Positions 42,345-52,545 are shown, counted from the stretch's first letter. The stretch: 64,000 bases of DNA from Angustibacter luteus (GCF_039541115.1 NZ_BAABFP010000004.1:174005-238004); one strand, 5' to 3'. Program-made: numbers and translations. Notes: generated by a model not told the origin, from the letters alone.

Positions 42345-44557
42345 GCGCGCGTCGACTCCTGGCCGTCACGGCCGCCGGGCTCGTCACGGGCCTGGTCAGC
42401 ACGCTCACCTCCCTGGTGACCGCGCCGGGCGCACTCGTGGCGCACGCCGAGACGCTGCCCGCCCGCATCGTCGTCACCTCGGTGTCGCCCGCGCTGGTGC
42501 AGCAGGGCGACACCGTGCACGTGACCGGCCGGATCACCAACCAGGGCAAGACCGCGATCGAGCAGGTGTCCGTCCGGATGCGCGCCGTCGGTGGGCGGCT
42601 CGGCACCCGGGACGACGTCGACAGCTGGCTGGACGGTCGGGACCCCCGCGAGGGCGTCCCGGTGAACCCGACCGCCGAGCTGCCCGCCCCGCTGGCGGCC
42701 GGGAAGAGCGCGACGTTCACCCTCGACGTCCCGGCCCAGGCGCTCGGTCTGCGCGGCGGAGCCTTCGGCGCCTACCCCATCGCGCTCGACGCCCGCGCCA
42801 CCGACAGCGACGGCGCCCGCGACCAGGTCGCGCTCCTGCGCAGCACCCTGCAGTGGCAGCCCCCGGCCCGTGAGTACGTCAAGCAGCAGATCGGCTGGCT
42901 GGTCCCGTTCACCGGCCTGCCCGCGGCGACCGCCAACGTCGTGCCCACGATGGAACAGGTGCAGGCGGCCCTCGCGCCCGGACGCCGGTTGGCGCGACTG
43001 CTCGACGCGGCCTCGTCCCCCGGGGTGGCCTGGGCCGTCGACCCCGCGCTGCTCGCCACCCTGCAGGCGGCCGCCGAGGGCACGCTGCCCAGCACGAACA
43101 CGTCCACCAGTACCCCGACGGGCACCCCGACCGGCACCACCAGCCCGACGACGATCACGTCAGCCACCCCCTCGTCCACCCCCTCGTCCACCCCGTCGTC
43201 CACCCCGTCATCCACCGCGGCGTCCCACCCGGCCCGCGCGGCCGCCGCGGACTTCTTGGCCCGGATGCGCGCGGCCGCCGCGGGCCGCGAGATCATCGAG
43301 CTGCCCTACGCCGACCCGGACCTCCAGGTCATCAGCAACGCGAGCGCCATGACGCTCGTCACGGCCGCTCGGGCGGCGGGGGCCGGAACGATCAGCGAGC
43401 TGCTCGGCGTCACGCCGCGGGTCGACCTCGGCCTGCCGACGGACGGGTACGCCGACGACCGGCTGATCGGTGACCTGGCGGGGCAGGACGTGACGCGACT
43501 GGTGCTGGACGAGCGGAGCCGACCCCTGGTCGATGCGCTCTCGTACACCCCGGACGCGATGACCCAGAGCCTGCCCGCGGGGGCCACCGCGGTGCTGTGG
43601 GACGCGCAGCTGTCCCGCCTGGCGACCACCGCCTCCAGCCGGGACGCCGCCTCGACCGACCGCTTCCTGGCCGAGACCGCGGCCATGACCAGCGAGCGCC
43701 CGGGGCTGGCCCGACGGATGCTGGTCACGGTGCCGCCCACGGCCGTGCTGGACGTCGCCGCCTTCAAGGCCCTCGTCGGCACGGTGTCCACCGCGCCATG
43801 GCTCACGGTGATCTCCGTCGGGTCGATGTTCGACCCTCCACCGGAGCGAGCGGACGCCTCGCAGCTGCCCCGCCACCAGGTCGACGCCCCGACGACCCCC
43901 GCGAACGAGGGCATCACCACGTTGGACGTCGGCACCGCGCTCGGGCTGCGATCGCAGCTGGCGGCGCTCGGCGAGGTCGTGGCCGAGCCGGCCGAGCTGA
44001 CCGCGGACCTGCAGCGCTCGACGCTCGACCTGGTCTCCTCGGTGTGGCGTGGCCACCGCAAGCCGCTCGCCGTCCACCAGGCGACGTCGACCCAGGCGGT
44101 GCACGCGGTGACCTCGAAGGTCAGCGTGCTCAAGACGACGATCACGTTCCTGCGCAGCTCCGGCGAGCTCCAGCTGACCATCCGGAACGACCTGCGGCTC
44201 AAGGTGACGAACCTGCGGCTGCGGGTGGTCGCACCGAGCCCGCGGCTCGTCGTGTCGCAGGAGATCTCGGACCCCATCGACGTCGCCCCCGGCACCCGGA
44301 CGAGCATCCGGGTGCCCGTGCGCGCGCTGGCCAGCGGGCAGGTCGAGCTGCAGGCGCAGCTCATCTCGCCGAGCGGTGGGGCGGTGGGAGACCCGGTGGC
44401 GGTGCAGGTGCGCGTGCGTCCCACGGACAGCTGGGTGCTCAGCGTGTTCGCGGTGATCGTCGGGCTCGTCGTCCTGGTGGGGCTGGTCCGGGCGCTGCGC
44501 CGACCGCGCCGCCGGGCCCGCACCATCGACGTCCCGGACGAGGGTGAGGCGTCGTGA
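42341..44557 (+). CDS. DUF6049-like secreted/membrane-anchored protein
   Basis: 738 residues. Signal peptide 1 to about 32 ([31 protein letters not shown]), a first Ig-like domain ([40 protein letters not shown]), a large central domain, a Thr/Ser/Pro linker, an Ig-like domain near the C-terminus ([34 protein letters not shown]) and one closing transmembrane helix ([19 protein letters not shown]) with a basic cytoplasmic tail. This architecture immediately upstream of murJ is typical of actinobacteria. Overlaps with both neighbours (ATGA, GTGA) suggest a joint role in cell-wall assembly outside the membrane; function unproven. Confidence 0.85.
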   Translation: MSARRLLAVTAAGLVTGLVSTLTSLVTAPGALVAHAETLPARIVVTSVSPALVQQGDTVHVTGRITNQGKTAIEQVSVRMRAVGGRLGTRDDVDSWLDGRDPREGVPVNPTAELPAPLAAGKSATFTLDVPAQALGLRGGAFGAYPIALDARATDSDGARDQVALLRSTLQWQPPAREYVKQQIGWLVPFTGLPAATANVVPTMEQVQAALAPGRRLARLLDAASSPGVAWAVDPALLATLQAAAEGTLPSTNTSTSTPTGTPTGTTSPTTITSATPSSTPSSTPSSTPSSTAASHPARAAAADFLARMRAAAAGREIIELPYADPDLQVISNASAMTLVTAARAAGAGTISELLGVTPRVDLGLPTDGYADDRLIGDLAGQDVTRLVLDERSRPLVDALSYTPDAMTQSLPAGATAVLWDAQLSRLATTASSRDAASTDRFLAETAAMTSERPGLARRMLVTVPPTAVLDVAAFKALVGTVSTAPWLTVISVGSMFDPPPERADASQLPRHQVDAPTTPANEGITTLDVGTALGLRSQLAALGEVVAEPAELTADLQRSTLDLVSSVWRGHRKPLAVHQATSTQAVHAVTSKVSVLKTTITFLRSSGELQLTIRNDLRLKVTNLRLRVVAPSPRLVVSQEISDPIDVAPGTRTSIRVPVRALASGQVELQAQLISPSGGAVGDPVAVQVRVRPTDSWVLSVFAVIVGLVVLVGLVRALRRPRRRARTIDVPDEGEAS
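43166..43217 (+). repeat. Four 12-bp tandem repeats inside the DUF6049-like gene
   Basis: Units of CCCTCGTCCACC with small changes (CCGTCGTCCACC, CCGTCATCCACC) encode the linker [17 protein letters not shown]. Copy number may vary between strains. Confidence 0.75.
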
Positions 44558-46191
44558 GCGACTCCAGCCTGATGCGGGCGACCACGGTGATGGCGTCCGG
44601 CACGTTCGTCTCGCGCCTGCTGGGGCTCGTCCGGGTCCAGCTCCTGACGGGTCTGCTCGGGGTCAGCGGCGCCCTGGCCGCAGACGGCTTCGCCACGGCC
44701 AACACGGTGCCCAACCAGCTGTACAACCTGATCGCGGGCGGCCTGCTCAACGCCGTCCTGGTCCCGCAGATCGTCCAAGCGACCAAGCACAGCGACGGTG
44801 GTCAGGCGTTCCTCGACCGGTTGCTGACCATCTCGCTGCTGGGCATGGCCGTCGTCACGCTGGTGGCCACCCTGCTGTCGCCGCTGGTGCCGCTCGTCTT
44901 CGGGCCCTCGACCGGTCCCGGCTGGGACGCGTCGACCATCGCCCTGGTCGTCGCCTTCGCCTACTGGTGCCTGCCGCAGGTGTTCTTCTACGGCGTCTAC
45001 ACCGTGCTCGGCCAGGTGCTGAACGCCCGCGGCCGGTTCGGTGCCTACATGTGGGCCCCGGTCGCCAACAACGTGGTCGCGATCGCCGGCCTGGTCGTGA
45101 TGTTCGTGTGGATCGGCGGCTTCAACAAGATCACCAACCCGCATCCCCCGTCGACGTGGACGGCCGGCCAGATCGCGGTGCTCGCCGGGTCCGCGACCCT
45201 CGGCGTCGTCGTCCAGGCCCTGGTCGTGATGGTGCCGCTGCGCCGGATGGGGTTCCGCTACCGCCCTCGCTTCGGCTTCCGCGGGGTGGGCCTCGGTGGG
45301 GCCGGCCGGGTCGCCGCGTGGACCTTCGCGGGCGCCCTGATGGGCCAGCTCGGGTTCATCGTGACCTCGCGGGCGGTCAACGCGGGCGGGTCGCTCGGGG
45401 GTCCGGGCCAGAACGCGTACGGCAGCGCGTTCCTGCTGTTCATGCTGCCGCACTCGCTGATCACGGTCTCGCTGGTGACGGCCCTGTTCACGCGGATGAG
45501 CCACGCGGCGCACGAGCGCGACACCCGCGCGGTCCGGCGGGACCTGTCCGTGGGACTGCGGCTCACCGGCGTGGCCTCGGTGCTCGCGCTGGTCGGCATG
45601 CTGGCGGTCGGCGACGAGCTGACCCGGGTGCTGTTCTTCAAGAACTCGGCCGCGGAGACGTTCGCGATCGCGGCCGCGACCACCGCGATGATGCTCGGCC
45701 TGGTGTCGTTCAGCGCGCAGTACCTCTTCCAGCGCGCGTTCTACGCCTACCAGGACGCCCGGACGCCGTTCCTGATCCAGATCCCGGTCGTCCTGGTGAT
45801 CGCGGCGACCAGCTTCGCGTCGGCTCGCGAGCTCGACCCGGACCGCGTCGTGGTGGGCATCGGGGTGGGCATGGCGGCCGGGTACACCGTCGGCGCCGTC
45901 CAGTCGGCGGTGGTCCTGCGCCGGCGACTGGGCGGGCTGGACGGCGCGCGCGTCCTGCGCACGTACGTGCGGTTGGTCTGCGCCGGGCTCCCGGCCGTCG
46001 CCGTCGGCCAGGGCGTGTCCGCGGTGGTGCACGTGCTGCTCGGCCACAGCGTCGGCGCGTCCTTGGTGGCCCTGGTGCTAGGGGGGTCCCTGGTGCTGGT
46101 GGTGTACGTCGGCGTGCTCCGCCTGCTGCGCGTCGACGAGCTCGACGAGCTGGCCGAGCCGCTGCTGCGTCGGCTGCCCGGACGTCACTGA
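44554..46191 (+). CDS. murJ: Lipid II flippase MurJ (MviN)
   Basis: 545 residues, 14 expected membrane helices. SLMRATTVMASGTFVSRLLGLVRVQLLTGLLGVSGALADGF-type opening (here ALAADGFATANTVPNQLYNLIAGGLLNAVLVPQIV) is the conserved MviN core; AFYAYQDARTPFLIQIPVVL is also typical. It moves lipid-linked peptidoglycan precursor across the membrane. Unlike the mycobacterial protein, no kinase-like domain is fused; a separate pseudokinase gene lies further down (47935). GTG 44554 overlaps the previous stop. Confidence 0.95.
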   Translation: MSDSSLMRATTVMASGTFVSRLLGLVRVQLLTGLLGVSGALAADGFATANTVPNQLYNLIAGGLLNAVLVPQIVQATKHSDGGQAFLDRLLTISLLGMAVVTLVATLLSPLVPLVFGPSTGPGWDASTIALVVAFAYWCLPQVFFYGVYTVLGQVLNARGRFGAYMWAPVANNVVAIAGLVVMFVWIGGFNKITNPHPPSTWTAGQIAVLAGSATLGVVVQALVVMVPLRRMGFRYRPRFGFRGVGLGGAGRVAAWTFAGALMGQLGFIVTSRAVNAGGSLGGPGQNAYGSAFLLFMLPHSLITVSLVTALFTRMSHAAHERDTRAVRRDLSVGLRLTGVASVLALVGMLAVGDELTRVLFFKNSAAETFAIAAATTAMMLGLVSFSAQYLFQRAFYAYQDARTPFLIQIPVVLVIAATSFASARELDPDRVVVGIGVGMAAGYTVGAVQSAVVLRRRLGGLDGARVLRTYVRLVCAGLPAVAVGQGVSAVVHVLLGHSVGASLVALVLGGSLVLVVYVGVLRLLRVDELDELAEPLLRRLPGRH

Positions 46192-46237
46192 GGCCGATCG
46201 GCTCAAGTCGGGCACCGCGGCACCCGAAGTCGTGAAC

Positions 46238-46651
46238 ATGGCAAGGACCTTCTGGAGCGGCACCCCCCGTGACGAGGGCGGCATCGTCCTGGGCTGGCTC
46301 ACCAAGGTCGCGGTCGTCCTCGCGATCGTCGGCGTCATCGCGTTCGACGTGATCTCCGTGGTGACCGCCCGGCTGTCCGTCGAGGACGCCGGCCAGCAGG
46401 CCGCCCTCACCGCGAGCGACGTCTGGTCCCGCACGCACGACGTGCAGGCCACGCTCAAGGCGGCCGAGGACTCGGCCACCGAGTCGAACCCCCTCAACGT
46501 CGTGGACACCGCGACGTTCCGGGTGGACGCCGACGGCACCGTGCACCTGCGCGTGACGCGCGACGCCCCGACCCTGGTGGCGCACTACGTGAAGCCGCTG
46601 CGCGAGATGTCCGAGGTGCACGCCGACAGCTACGGCCGGTCCGGCGCGTGA
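46238..46651 (+). CDS. Small single-pass membrane protein, unknown function
   Basis: 137 residues from ATG 46238 (GTG 46232 is an alternative). One N-terminal membrane helix (GGIVLGWLTKVAVVLAIVGVIAFDVISVVTARLSV) is followed by an extracytoplasmic part of about 85 residues (EDAGQQAALTASDVWSRTHDVQATLKAAEDSA..). Shape is that of a pilin-like or TadE-like accessory protein, but no prepilin cleavage motif is certain. Its stop overlaps the start of the NlpC/P60 gene (GTGA). Confidence 0.75.
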   Translation: MARTFWSGTPRDEGGIVLGWLTKVAVVLAIVGVIAFDVISVVTARLSVEDAGQQAALTASDVWSRTHDVQATLKAAEDSATESNPLNVVDTATFRVDADGTVHLRVTRDAPTLVAHYVKPLREMSEVHADSYGRSGA

Positions 46652-47823
46652 ACCGCGGCCGCGCCTGCGAGCCCGGCCCGCGCAGCACGCGGATCGCCGG
46701 ACTCGCAGTCGTCGGCACCGTGACGGCCCTGGTCGCCGCGCTCGCCCTGCCCGTCGCCCCGGCGTCCGCCCAACCGAACCTCGCCCAGCTTCGGGCGCAG
46801 GCGAAGTCCCTGCAGAAGCAGCTGGACCGGCTGACCATCCAGCAGAGCCTCGCCGTCGAGCGGTACGACGCCGCCCAGGACGCCCTGCTGCAGGCCACCA
46901 CCGGTGAGATCGACGCCGGCATCCAGGTGGACGACGGCCAGAAGGTCGCCCAGGAGAGCGCGGACGACGCCGCCCGGCGGATCCGCGCGATCTACCAGAG
47001 CGGCGGGCCCGTCGGCCTGACCGCCACCATGCTCGGCAGCAGCTCGCTCAGCGACGTGCTGATCCGCTGGCACGCCATCGAGGGCATCGTTCGCTCGGAC
47101 ACCGAGCGCACCGACGTCCAGCAGGTCGCGGTCGCCCGGCAGCGTCAGGTCGCCGCAGCGGCCAGCCGCAACCGGGTCCGCACCGCCGTCCGGCAGGAGG
47201 TCGCCGACCAGGCGGCCGCCGCCGTCACCGACGCCATCACCCGCCAGCGCGAGCTGCTGGCCCGCACGGACGCCCGCGTCGTCGAGCTGGCCGAGCAGGA
47301 GGAGCAGCGGCGCGAGGCCGAGGCGCTCGCCAACGCGGCCCGGGCCGCGATGGAGGCCGGCCTCGGTGGCGTCAGCGACGCGGCCGGGCACGGGCTGGAG
47401 GGTGGCACGGCCGGCAGTCAGACCCTGCCGGACGTCCCCGCCCCGAACCCGGTCGCGGCCGCCGCCATCGCCGCCGCGGCGACCCGGCTCGGCCTGCCCT
47501 ACGTGTGGGGCGCGACCGGGCCGAGCAGCTTCGACTGCTCCGGGCTGATGCAGTGGGCCTACGCCCAGGCGGGCGTCCCGCTACCGCGCACCTCGCGCGC
47601 CCAGTACGCGGCCTTGCCGCACGTCCCGCTGTCCCAGCTCGCGCCGGGCGACCTCGTCTTCTACGCCACGAACGTCAACAACCCGGCGTCCATCCACCAC
47701 GTCGGGATGTACGTCGGCAACGGCCTGTCGCTCTACGCACCCGAGACGGGCAGCGTGGTGAAGATCGGCCCGGTCGCCTACGGCACCATCATCGGCGCCG
47801 CCCGGCCCACCCTGGGACGCTGA
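46648..47823 (+). CDS. NlpC/P60 peptidoglycan endopeptidase with coiled-coil domain
   Basis: 391 residues, RipA/CwlT-like layout. Signal peptide 1 to about 41, then a long coiled coil (about 42-240: LAQLRAQAKSLQKQLDRLTIQQSLAVERYDAAQ ... AEQEEQRREAEALANAARAAMEAG), a linker, and the C-terminal NlpC/P60 domain (about 268-391) with catalytic C297 in GPSSFDCSGLMQWAY, H351 in IHHVGMYVGNG and PGDLVFYATN. It cuts peptide stems of peptidoglycan outside the cell; the coiled coil usually restrains the enzyme or binds an activator. GTG 46648 overlaps the preceding gene. Confidence 0.93.
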   Translation: MNRGRACEPGPRSTRIAGLAVVGTVTALVAALALPVAPASAQPNLAQLRAQAKSLQKQLDRLTIQQSLAVERYDAAQDALLQATTGEIDAGIQVDDGQKVAQESADDAARRIRAIYQSGGPVGLTATMLGSSSLSDVLIRWHAIEGIVRSDTERTDVQQVAVARQRQVAAAASRNRVRTAVRQEVADQAAAAVTDAITRQRELLARTDARVVELAEQEEQRREAEALANAARAAMEAGLGGVSDAAGHGLEGGTAGSQTLPDVPAPNPVAAAAIAAAATRLGLPYVWGATGPSSFDCSGLMQWAYAQAGVPLPRTSRAQYAALPHVPLSQLAPGDLVFYATNVNNPASIHHVGMYVGNGLSLYAPETGSVVKIGPVAYGTIIGAARPTLGR

Positions 47824-47934
47824 CCGACACCGTCCCGAGTTGGGTGCCCCAGCACGGGCGCACCCGTACCATGTGCAGGCAGCGGCCACCGGGTCGCCTC
47901 GCGGTCAGCGCCGCGACGAGCGGGGAGGTCGACG

Positions 47935-49641
47935 CTGGACAAGGTCGGACCAGGCAGCGTTCTCGGCGGACGCTACGTGCTCAAGCGACGGCTCGACGAC
48001 GCAGCGCAGACGTCCACCTGGCAGGCGCACGACGAGACCCTCGAGCGTTCCGTGCACCTGCGCGCCATCGCCGCGGACCACCCCAACGTCGAGGCCGTGC
48101 TGGACGCCGCCCGGCGGGCCGCCGCGGTGGAGGACGCCCGCCTGGTCCGGATCCTGGACGTCGGGGTGGACGACGAGGCGACCTTCGTGGTGAGCGAGTG
48201 GCTGACCGCGCCGTCCCTGGAGGAGCAGCTCGCCGAGGGCGGTCCACTGGCACCCGGCCCGGCCCGGGTGGTCGTCGGCGAGTCCGCGCTGGCCCTGGAG
48301 GCGGCTCGGCACCGCGGTCTGCACCACCTGAGGCTGACGCCTGGGCGGGTGCACCTGCTGGACGACGGCACCGTCAAGGTCACCGAGCTCGCGACCGCGG
48401 CGGCCCTGGACGGCGCCGAGGTCGCCGAGACCGACTCGGGCGGCGAGGACGCCACCCGCCAGGACGCCCACGACCTGATCGCCCTCGCGTACGCCGTGCT
48501 CACCGCGCACTGGCCGCTCACCGAGGGCAGTGACCTGCCTCCCGCGCCCCAGGTGGCCGGCAAGCCGGTCGCGCCCGGGCAGATCGTCACCGGCGTCCCG
48601 GCGGACCTCGACACCCTGTGCGCACAGACCTTCGCGGGAGCCGGCGCGCCCGACTCCCCCAGCGACCTCGCCGGCCAGATCGCCCCCTGGGGCCGGCAGC
48701 GCACCGAGGACCGGTCCGGCGGCGCGTTCCCGCACGCGCTGGCCCCGGTGCCCCGCTCCGGGCTGCCCACCGCACCGCCACCCGCCGCACCTCGGACGAC
48801 GGCGCCGCAGCCCGTGGTGGCCCCGGTGGTTCCGCCGGCCGCACCGCCCGCACCGCCCGCACCGCCCGCACCGCCCGCACCGCCCGCACCCCAGCCCGCA
48901 CCCCAGCCCGTCCCCGCCGCCGCCACGAGCGAGCCGGCCGTGCTGGGCGGCTTCGGCCTCGCCTACGCGGACGACGAGCCGCCGACCGCACCCCGCCCCG
49001 AGGGCGCCCGGTCCGAGCGCCACCCGGCCGTGGTGCTGGCGCTGGTCGGTGGCTTCATCGTGATCTTCCTGCTGCTCGCCTACTGCGGCCTGCGCGGGCT
49101 GGGCGACAACGCCTTCGTGCCGAACGCGAAGCCCTCCACGACGGCCACGACGCCCGCCACGACGCCCCCGACCGAGACGACGACGCCGGACGAGACGAGC
49201 ACCCCCACGGCGACCGGCGGCCCGATCACGGTGACCGGGACCAGCGGCTTCGACCCGCAGGGCGACGGGAACGAGAAGGACTCCATCGCCGGCAAGGCGA
49301 CGGATGGGAACGCCTCGACGTCCTGGACGTCGGACACGTACAAGTCGGCGGAGTTCGGTGGCCTCAAGAAGGGGGTCGGACTGCTCCTCGACCTCGGGGG
49401 CGAGCACCAGGTCACGTCCGTCCAAGTCAAGCTGGGCGCCGACGGCGGGGCCGTGGAGTTGCGCGACGTCAACGGCGAGAAGCTGGGCCAGAAGCTCGCC
49501 CAGGCCGACGACGCGAGCGGCACCATCACCCTCGAGCCCACCCAGCCGGTGACGGCGTCCCAGCTCGTCCTCTGGTTCACCTCGCTCCCGCAGGCCGACG
49601 GCGGCTACCGCGCCGTCGTCGACGAGGTGACGGTGAAGTGA
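47935..49641 (+). CDS. Membrane pseudokinase with C-terminal discoidin-like domain, probable CTG start
   Basis: 568 residues. The kinase-like N-domain (about 1-240) begins GPGSVLGGRYVLKRRL but lacks the catalytic residues: the beta-3 Lys is absent (SVHLRAIA), the HRD loop reads HHLRLTPGRV and DFG reads TEL, so it cannot be an ordinary kinase. Then come a Pro/Ala linker, one transmembrane helix (about 364-388), a Thr/Pro stretch and an external beta domain (about 430-568) like F5/8 type C. This corresponds to the pseudokinase part of mycobacterial MviN. GTG 47977 would cut the glycine loop; CTG 47935 has GGGGAGG six bases before it and no other start codon fits in frame. Confidence 0.85.
   Translation: MDKVGPGSVLGGRYVLKRRLDDAAQTSTWQAHDETLERSVHLRAIAADHPNVEAVLDAARRAAAVEDARLVRILDVGVDDEATFVVSEWLTAPSLEEQLAEGGPLAPGPARVVVGESALALEAARHRGLHHLRLTPGRVHLLDDGTVKVTELATAAALDGAEVAETDSGGEDATRQDAHDLIALAYAVLTAHWPLTEGSDLPPAPQVAGKPVAPGQIVTGVPADLDTLCAQTFAGAGAPDSPSDLAGQIAPWGRQRTEDRSGGAFPHALAPVPRSGLPTAPPPAAPRTTAPQPVVAPVVPPAAPPAPPAPPAPPAPPAPQPAPQPVPAAATSEPAVLGGFGLAYADDEPPTAPRPEGARSERHPAVVLALVGGFIVIFLLLAYCGLRGLGDNAFVPNAKPSTTATTPATTPPTETTTPDETSTPTATGGPITVTGTSGFDPQGDGNEKDSIAGKATDGNASTSWTSDTYKSAEFGGLKKGVGLLLDLGGEHQVTSVQVKLGADGGAVELRDVNGEKLGQKLAQADDASGTITLEPTQPVTASQLVLWFTSLPQADGGYRAVVDEVTVK
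48839..48892 (+). repeat. 9-bp tandem repeat encoding a Pro/Ala linker
   Basis: About six copies of CCGCCCGCA-type units encode PPAPPAPPAPPAPP in the cytoplasmic linker of the pseudokinase. A likely site of length change. Confidence 0.8.
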
Positions 49642-50255
49642 GCGAGCGCTCCGACGCCGACCTGCTGGCCGCGCACGTCGCGGGCGACGCCGATGCCTTC
49701 GGTGAGCTCGTCCACCGGCACCAGAGCCGGCTGTGGGCGGTCGCGGTCCGCACGCTCGGCGACCGTGAGGAGGCGGCCGACGCCCTGCAGGACGCGCTGG
49801 TCTCCGCCTTCCGCCGGGCGGGGAGCTACCGCGGTGAGGCCGCGGTCACCACCTGGCTGCACCGGATCGTCGTCAACGCGTGCCTGGACCGGGTGCGGCG
49901 GCGCGCGGCTCGACCCGCCGTCCCGCTCCCCGAGCAGGAGCCCGCCGACCACCGCGACGCCCACGCGAGCACCGAGACCGCGCTCGACGTGCGCGCGGCC
50001 CTCGCGACGCTGCCCGAGCACCAGCGGATGGCCCTGGTGCTCGTCGACATGCACGGCCTCCCGGTCAGCGAGGCCGCCGCCGTGCTGGGCGTCGCCGAGG
50101 GGACCGTCAAGTCCCGCTGCGCCCGCGGCCGCGCCGCCCTGCTGCCCCTGCTGGCCCCTGGTGGGAACCGATCGGCCGGTTCCGACGTCCCAGGAATGGA
50201 CCCCCCTGCTGAGACGAAGGAAGCTGCTGTGCCGACCGAAGGAGAGCGTGCGTGA
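49638..50255 (+). CDS. sigM: ECF sigma factor SigM
   Basis: 205 residues. Region 2: DADAFGELVHRHQSRLWAVAVRTLGDREEAADALQDALVSAFRRAGSYRGEAAVTTWLHRIVVNACLDRVRR. Region 4: LPEHQRMALVLVDMHGLPVSEAAAVLGVAEGTVKSRCARGRAALLPLL. Position between the MviN-linked pseudokinase and trxB, with its anti-sigma gene overlapping behind, is that of SigM in mycobacteria and Streptomyces. Start GTG 49638 overlaps the pseudokinase stop. A C-terminal tail of about 35 residues follows region 4. Confidence 0.92.
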   Translation: MSERSDADLLAAHVAGDADAFGELVHRHQSRLWAVAVRTLGDREEAADALQDALVSAFRRAGSYRGEAAVTTWLHRIVVNACLDRVRRRAARPAVPLPEQEPADHRDAHASTETALDVRAALATLPEHQRMALVLVDMHGLPVSEAAAVLGVAEGTVKSRCARGRAALLPLLAPGGNRSAGSDVPGMDPPAETKEAAVPTEGERA

Positions 50256-51073
50256 GCCACCCCGCACTCGACGCCTTCGGTGACCTCGCTGAGGCCGCCC
50301 GCGACCCGCACGTCGCCGGCTGCGCACAGTGCCAGACCGAGCTCGCCACCCAGCAGCAGATCCACGACCTGCTCACCTCGCTGCCGGACCCGGGGCCGAT
50401 CCCGCCCGACGTCGTCCACCGCATCGAATCCACCCTGCGCGAGCTCGCCAGCGGTGACCAGAGCCCGGAGTCCAGCAGCGTGACCCACCTCGCCACCCCC
50501 GCCGACGAGACCGCCGCCGACCTGGACGCGAGCGAGGCGAGCACCTCGGCCGCGACGGTCGTCCCGCTGCAGTCCGCGCCGTCCGCGCGCCGTCGTCGGC
50601 CTTTCCTGGTGGCCGCCGCGGCCGCGCTGGTCCTGGTCGGCGGGGGCGCGCTGGTCAGCCAGCTCGTCCCGAACAGCGCCGACAACGCCACCAGCTCGGC
50701 CGGCGCCGCGATGCAGGACAAGGGCAGCAGCGACTCCTCCGGCGAGGCGACGGTGCGAGCGCTCGCCTCCGGCACCGCGTACACCCGGGCGAAGCTCGCC
50801 CAGCAGGTGCAGGAGCAGCTGGGGGCGGCTCCGGCGAGCTCGGCGGTCGCTCCCCAGGGGCTGCTCGCGACCCCGCAGGGCGTGGCCGGCTGCCTGTCCG
50901 CCCTGGGCGCGCCGAACGTGACCCCGCTGCTGGTCGACGTCGCCACCTTCGAGGGCAAGCCGGCCGCCGTCCTGGTGCTGCCCGGTGACGGCGGCGGCCG
51001 CGAGATCTGGGTCGTGTCGACGACCTGCCGTCCCGACCAGGACGGCATGAAGTACTTCACCACCACTCGCTGA
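50252..51073 (+). CDS. Zinc-binding anti-sigma factor of SigM, membrane-bound
   Basis: 273 residues. The N-terminal anti-sigma domain has the ZAS motif H-x3-C-x2-C ([14 protein letters not shown], residues about 19-28), which holds zinc and can react to thiol oxidation. A helical part follows, then a basic stop (ARRRRPF) and one transmembrane helix ([21 protein letters not shown]), and an external domain of about 110 residues with a final [10 protein letters not shown]. It would hold SigM at the membrane. GTG 50252 overlaps the sigM stop (GTGA). The trxB-trxA genes behind it fit a thiol-redox response. Confidence 0.9.
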   Translation: MSHPALDAFGDLAEAARDPHVAGCAQCQTELATQQQIHDLLTSLPDPGPIPPDVVHRIESTLRELASGDQSPESSSVTHLATPADETAADLDASEASTSAATVVPLQSAPSARRRRPFLVAAAAALVLVGGGALVSQLVPNSADNATSSAGAAMQDKGSSDSSGEATVRALASGTAYTRAKLAQQVQEQLGAAPASSAVAPQGLLATPQGVAGCLSALGAPNVTPLLVDVATFEGKPAAVLVLPGDGGGREIWVVSTTCRPDQDGMKYFTTTR

Positions 51074-51162
51074 CCGCGCCGTTCCCGTCGGGGAACAACC
51101 CGGCCGTACGATGGCTTGAATCAGGTGCACCACGCACCCGCACCACCATTGGAAGGCGTTAC

Positions 51163-52140
51163 GTGAGCGACGACGTCCGCGACGTGATCATCATCGGCTC
51201 CGGGCCCGCCGGCTACACCGCAGCGGTGTACGCAGCACGGGCGAACCTCAACCCGCTGGTCTTCGAAGGGTCCGTCACGTTCGGTGGCGCCCTGATGAAC
51301 ACCACCGAGGTCGAGAACTACCCCGGCTTCCGCGACGGCATCCTGGGCCCCGAGCTCATGGAGAGCATGCGCGCGCAGGCCGAGCGCTTCGGCGCCGAGC
51401 TCGTCACGGACGACGTCGTCGAGGCGCACCTGGACGGTCCGGTGAAGACCGTGGTGACCGGCCGCGGCACCACGCACCAGGCCCGCGCCGTCATCCTGGC
51501 CACCGGCTCCGCCTACCGCGAGATCGGCCTGGAGAACGAGAAGCGGCTGTCCGGCCGCGGGGTCTCCTGGTGCGCGACGTGCGACGGCTTCTTCTTCCGC
51601 GACCAGGACATCGTGGTCGTCGGTGGCGGCGACTCGGCGATGGAGGAGGCGACGTTCCTGACCAAGTTCGCCAAGTCCGTCACTGTCGTGCACCGCCGCG
51701 ACGAGCTGCGCGCCTCGAAGGTCATGCAGGACCGTGCGGTCGCCAACGACAAGATCAGCTTCCGCTGGAACAGCGAGGTCACGGACGTGCTCGGCGACGC
51801 CAAGGTGTCGGCGCTGCAGGTGCGTGACACGGTGACCGGCGACGAGGACCAGCTGGACGTGACCGGCCTGTTCGTGGCCATCGGTCACGACCCGCGCACC
51901 GAGCTGTTCGCCGACCAGATCGACCTGACCCCCGAAGGGTTCGTCTCCGTCGACGGGCGCAGCTCGCGCACCTCGCTGCCCGGCGTCTTCGCCTGCGGTG
52001 ACGTGGTGGACCACGAGTACATGCAGGCGGTCACGGCCGCCGGGTCGGGTTGTGTCGCGGCGCTGGACGCCGAGCGCTACCTGGCCGACCTCGCCGACCA
52101 CGCGGTTCCCGAGCGCGAGGAAGTTTCCGCCGGCGTCTGA
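51163..52140 (+). CDS. trxB: Thioredoxin reductase
   Basis: 325 residues, low-molecular-weight type. FAD-binding [18 protein letters not shown] near the N-terminus, redox pair C137-A-T-C140 in [15 protein letters not shown]-binding [18 protein letters not shown] and the C-terminal [32 protein letters not shown]. It passes electrons from NADPH to thioredoxin in the cytoplasm. GTG 51163 follows GGAAGG. It lies 89 bases after the anti-sigma gene and 81 bases before trxA. Confidence 0.97.
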   Translation: MSDDVRDVIIIGSGPAGYTAAVYAARANLNPLVFEGSVTFGGALMNTTEVENYPGFRDGILGPELMESMRAQAERFGAELVTDDVVEAHLDGPVKTVVTGRGTTHQARAVILATGSAYREIGLENEKRLSGRGVSWCATCDGFFFRDQDIVVVGGGDSAMEEATFLTKFAKSVTVVHRRDELRASKVMQDRAVANDKISFRWNSEVTDVLGDAKVSALQVRDTVTGDEDQLDVTGLFVAIGHDPRTELFADQIDLTPEGFVSVDGRSSRTSLPGVFACGDVVDHEYMQAVTAAGSGCVAALDAERYLADLADHAVPEREEVSAGV

Positions 52141-52221
52141 CTGTCGGCCCCACCACCTATCGTCGTTCCCCAGCCAGCCCAGCCCAGCACTACGAGCAGC
52201 ACCGACCGAGAGGAATCCGCC

Positions 52222-52545
52222 ATGGCGGCCCGCGAGACCACCGACGCGACCTTCGACCAGGACGTCCTGGCCAACGACAAGCCCGTGCTGGTCGACTTCT
52301 GGGCTCCCTGGTGCGGCCCGTGCCGTGCGGTGTCCCCGATCCTGGACGAGATCGCTGGCGAGCACGCCGACCGCATCGACATCGTCAAGATCAACACGGA
52401 CGAGAACCCGCAGGTCGCGGCCCGGTACGGCGTCACCGGCCTGCCGACGATGAACGTCTACGTCAAGGGCGAGCTGGTGAAGTCGATCACCGGCGCCAAG
52501 CCCAAGCCGATGATCGTGCGTGAGCTCGCCGACTTCATCGGCTGA
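52222..52545 (+). CDS. trxA: Thioredoxin
   Basis: 107 residues. Active site WAPWCGPCR with C31 and C34, followed by SPILDEIAGEHADRIDIVKINTDENPQVAARYGVTGLPTMNVYVKGE with the cis-proline. It reduces protein disulfides in the cytoplasm. ATG 52222 has a GAGAGGA site. It forms a redox pair with trxB. Confidence 0.97.
   Translation: MAARETTDATFDQDVLANDKPVLVDFWAPWCGPCRAVSPILDEIAGEHADRIDIVKINTDENPQVAARYGVTGLPTMNVYVKGELVKSITGAKPKPMIVRELADFIG

Noticed and set aside
51081-51096. GTTCCCGTCGGGGAAC before trxB as a SigR or SigM promoter
   Set aside because: A GGGAAC -35-like box is there but no GTT or CGT -10 sits at a proper distance; it may be a short hairpin after the anti-sigma gene.
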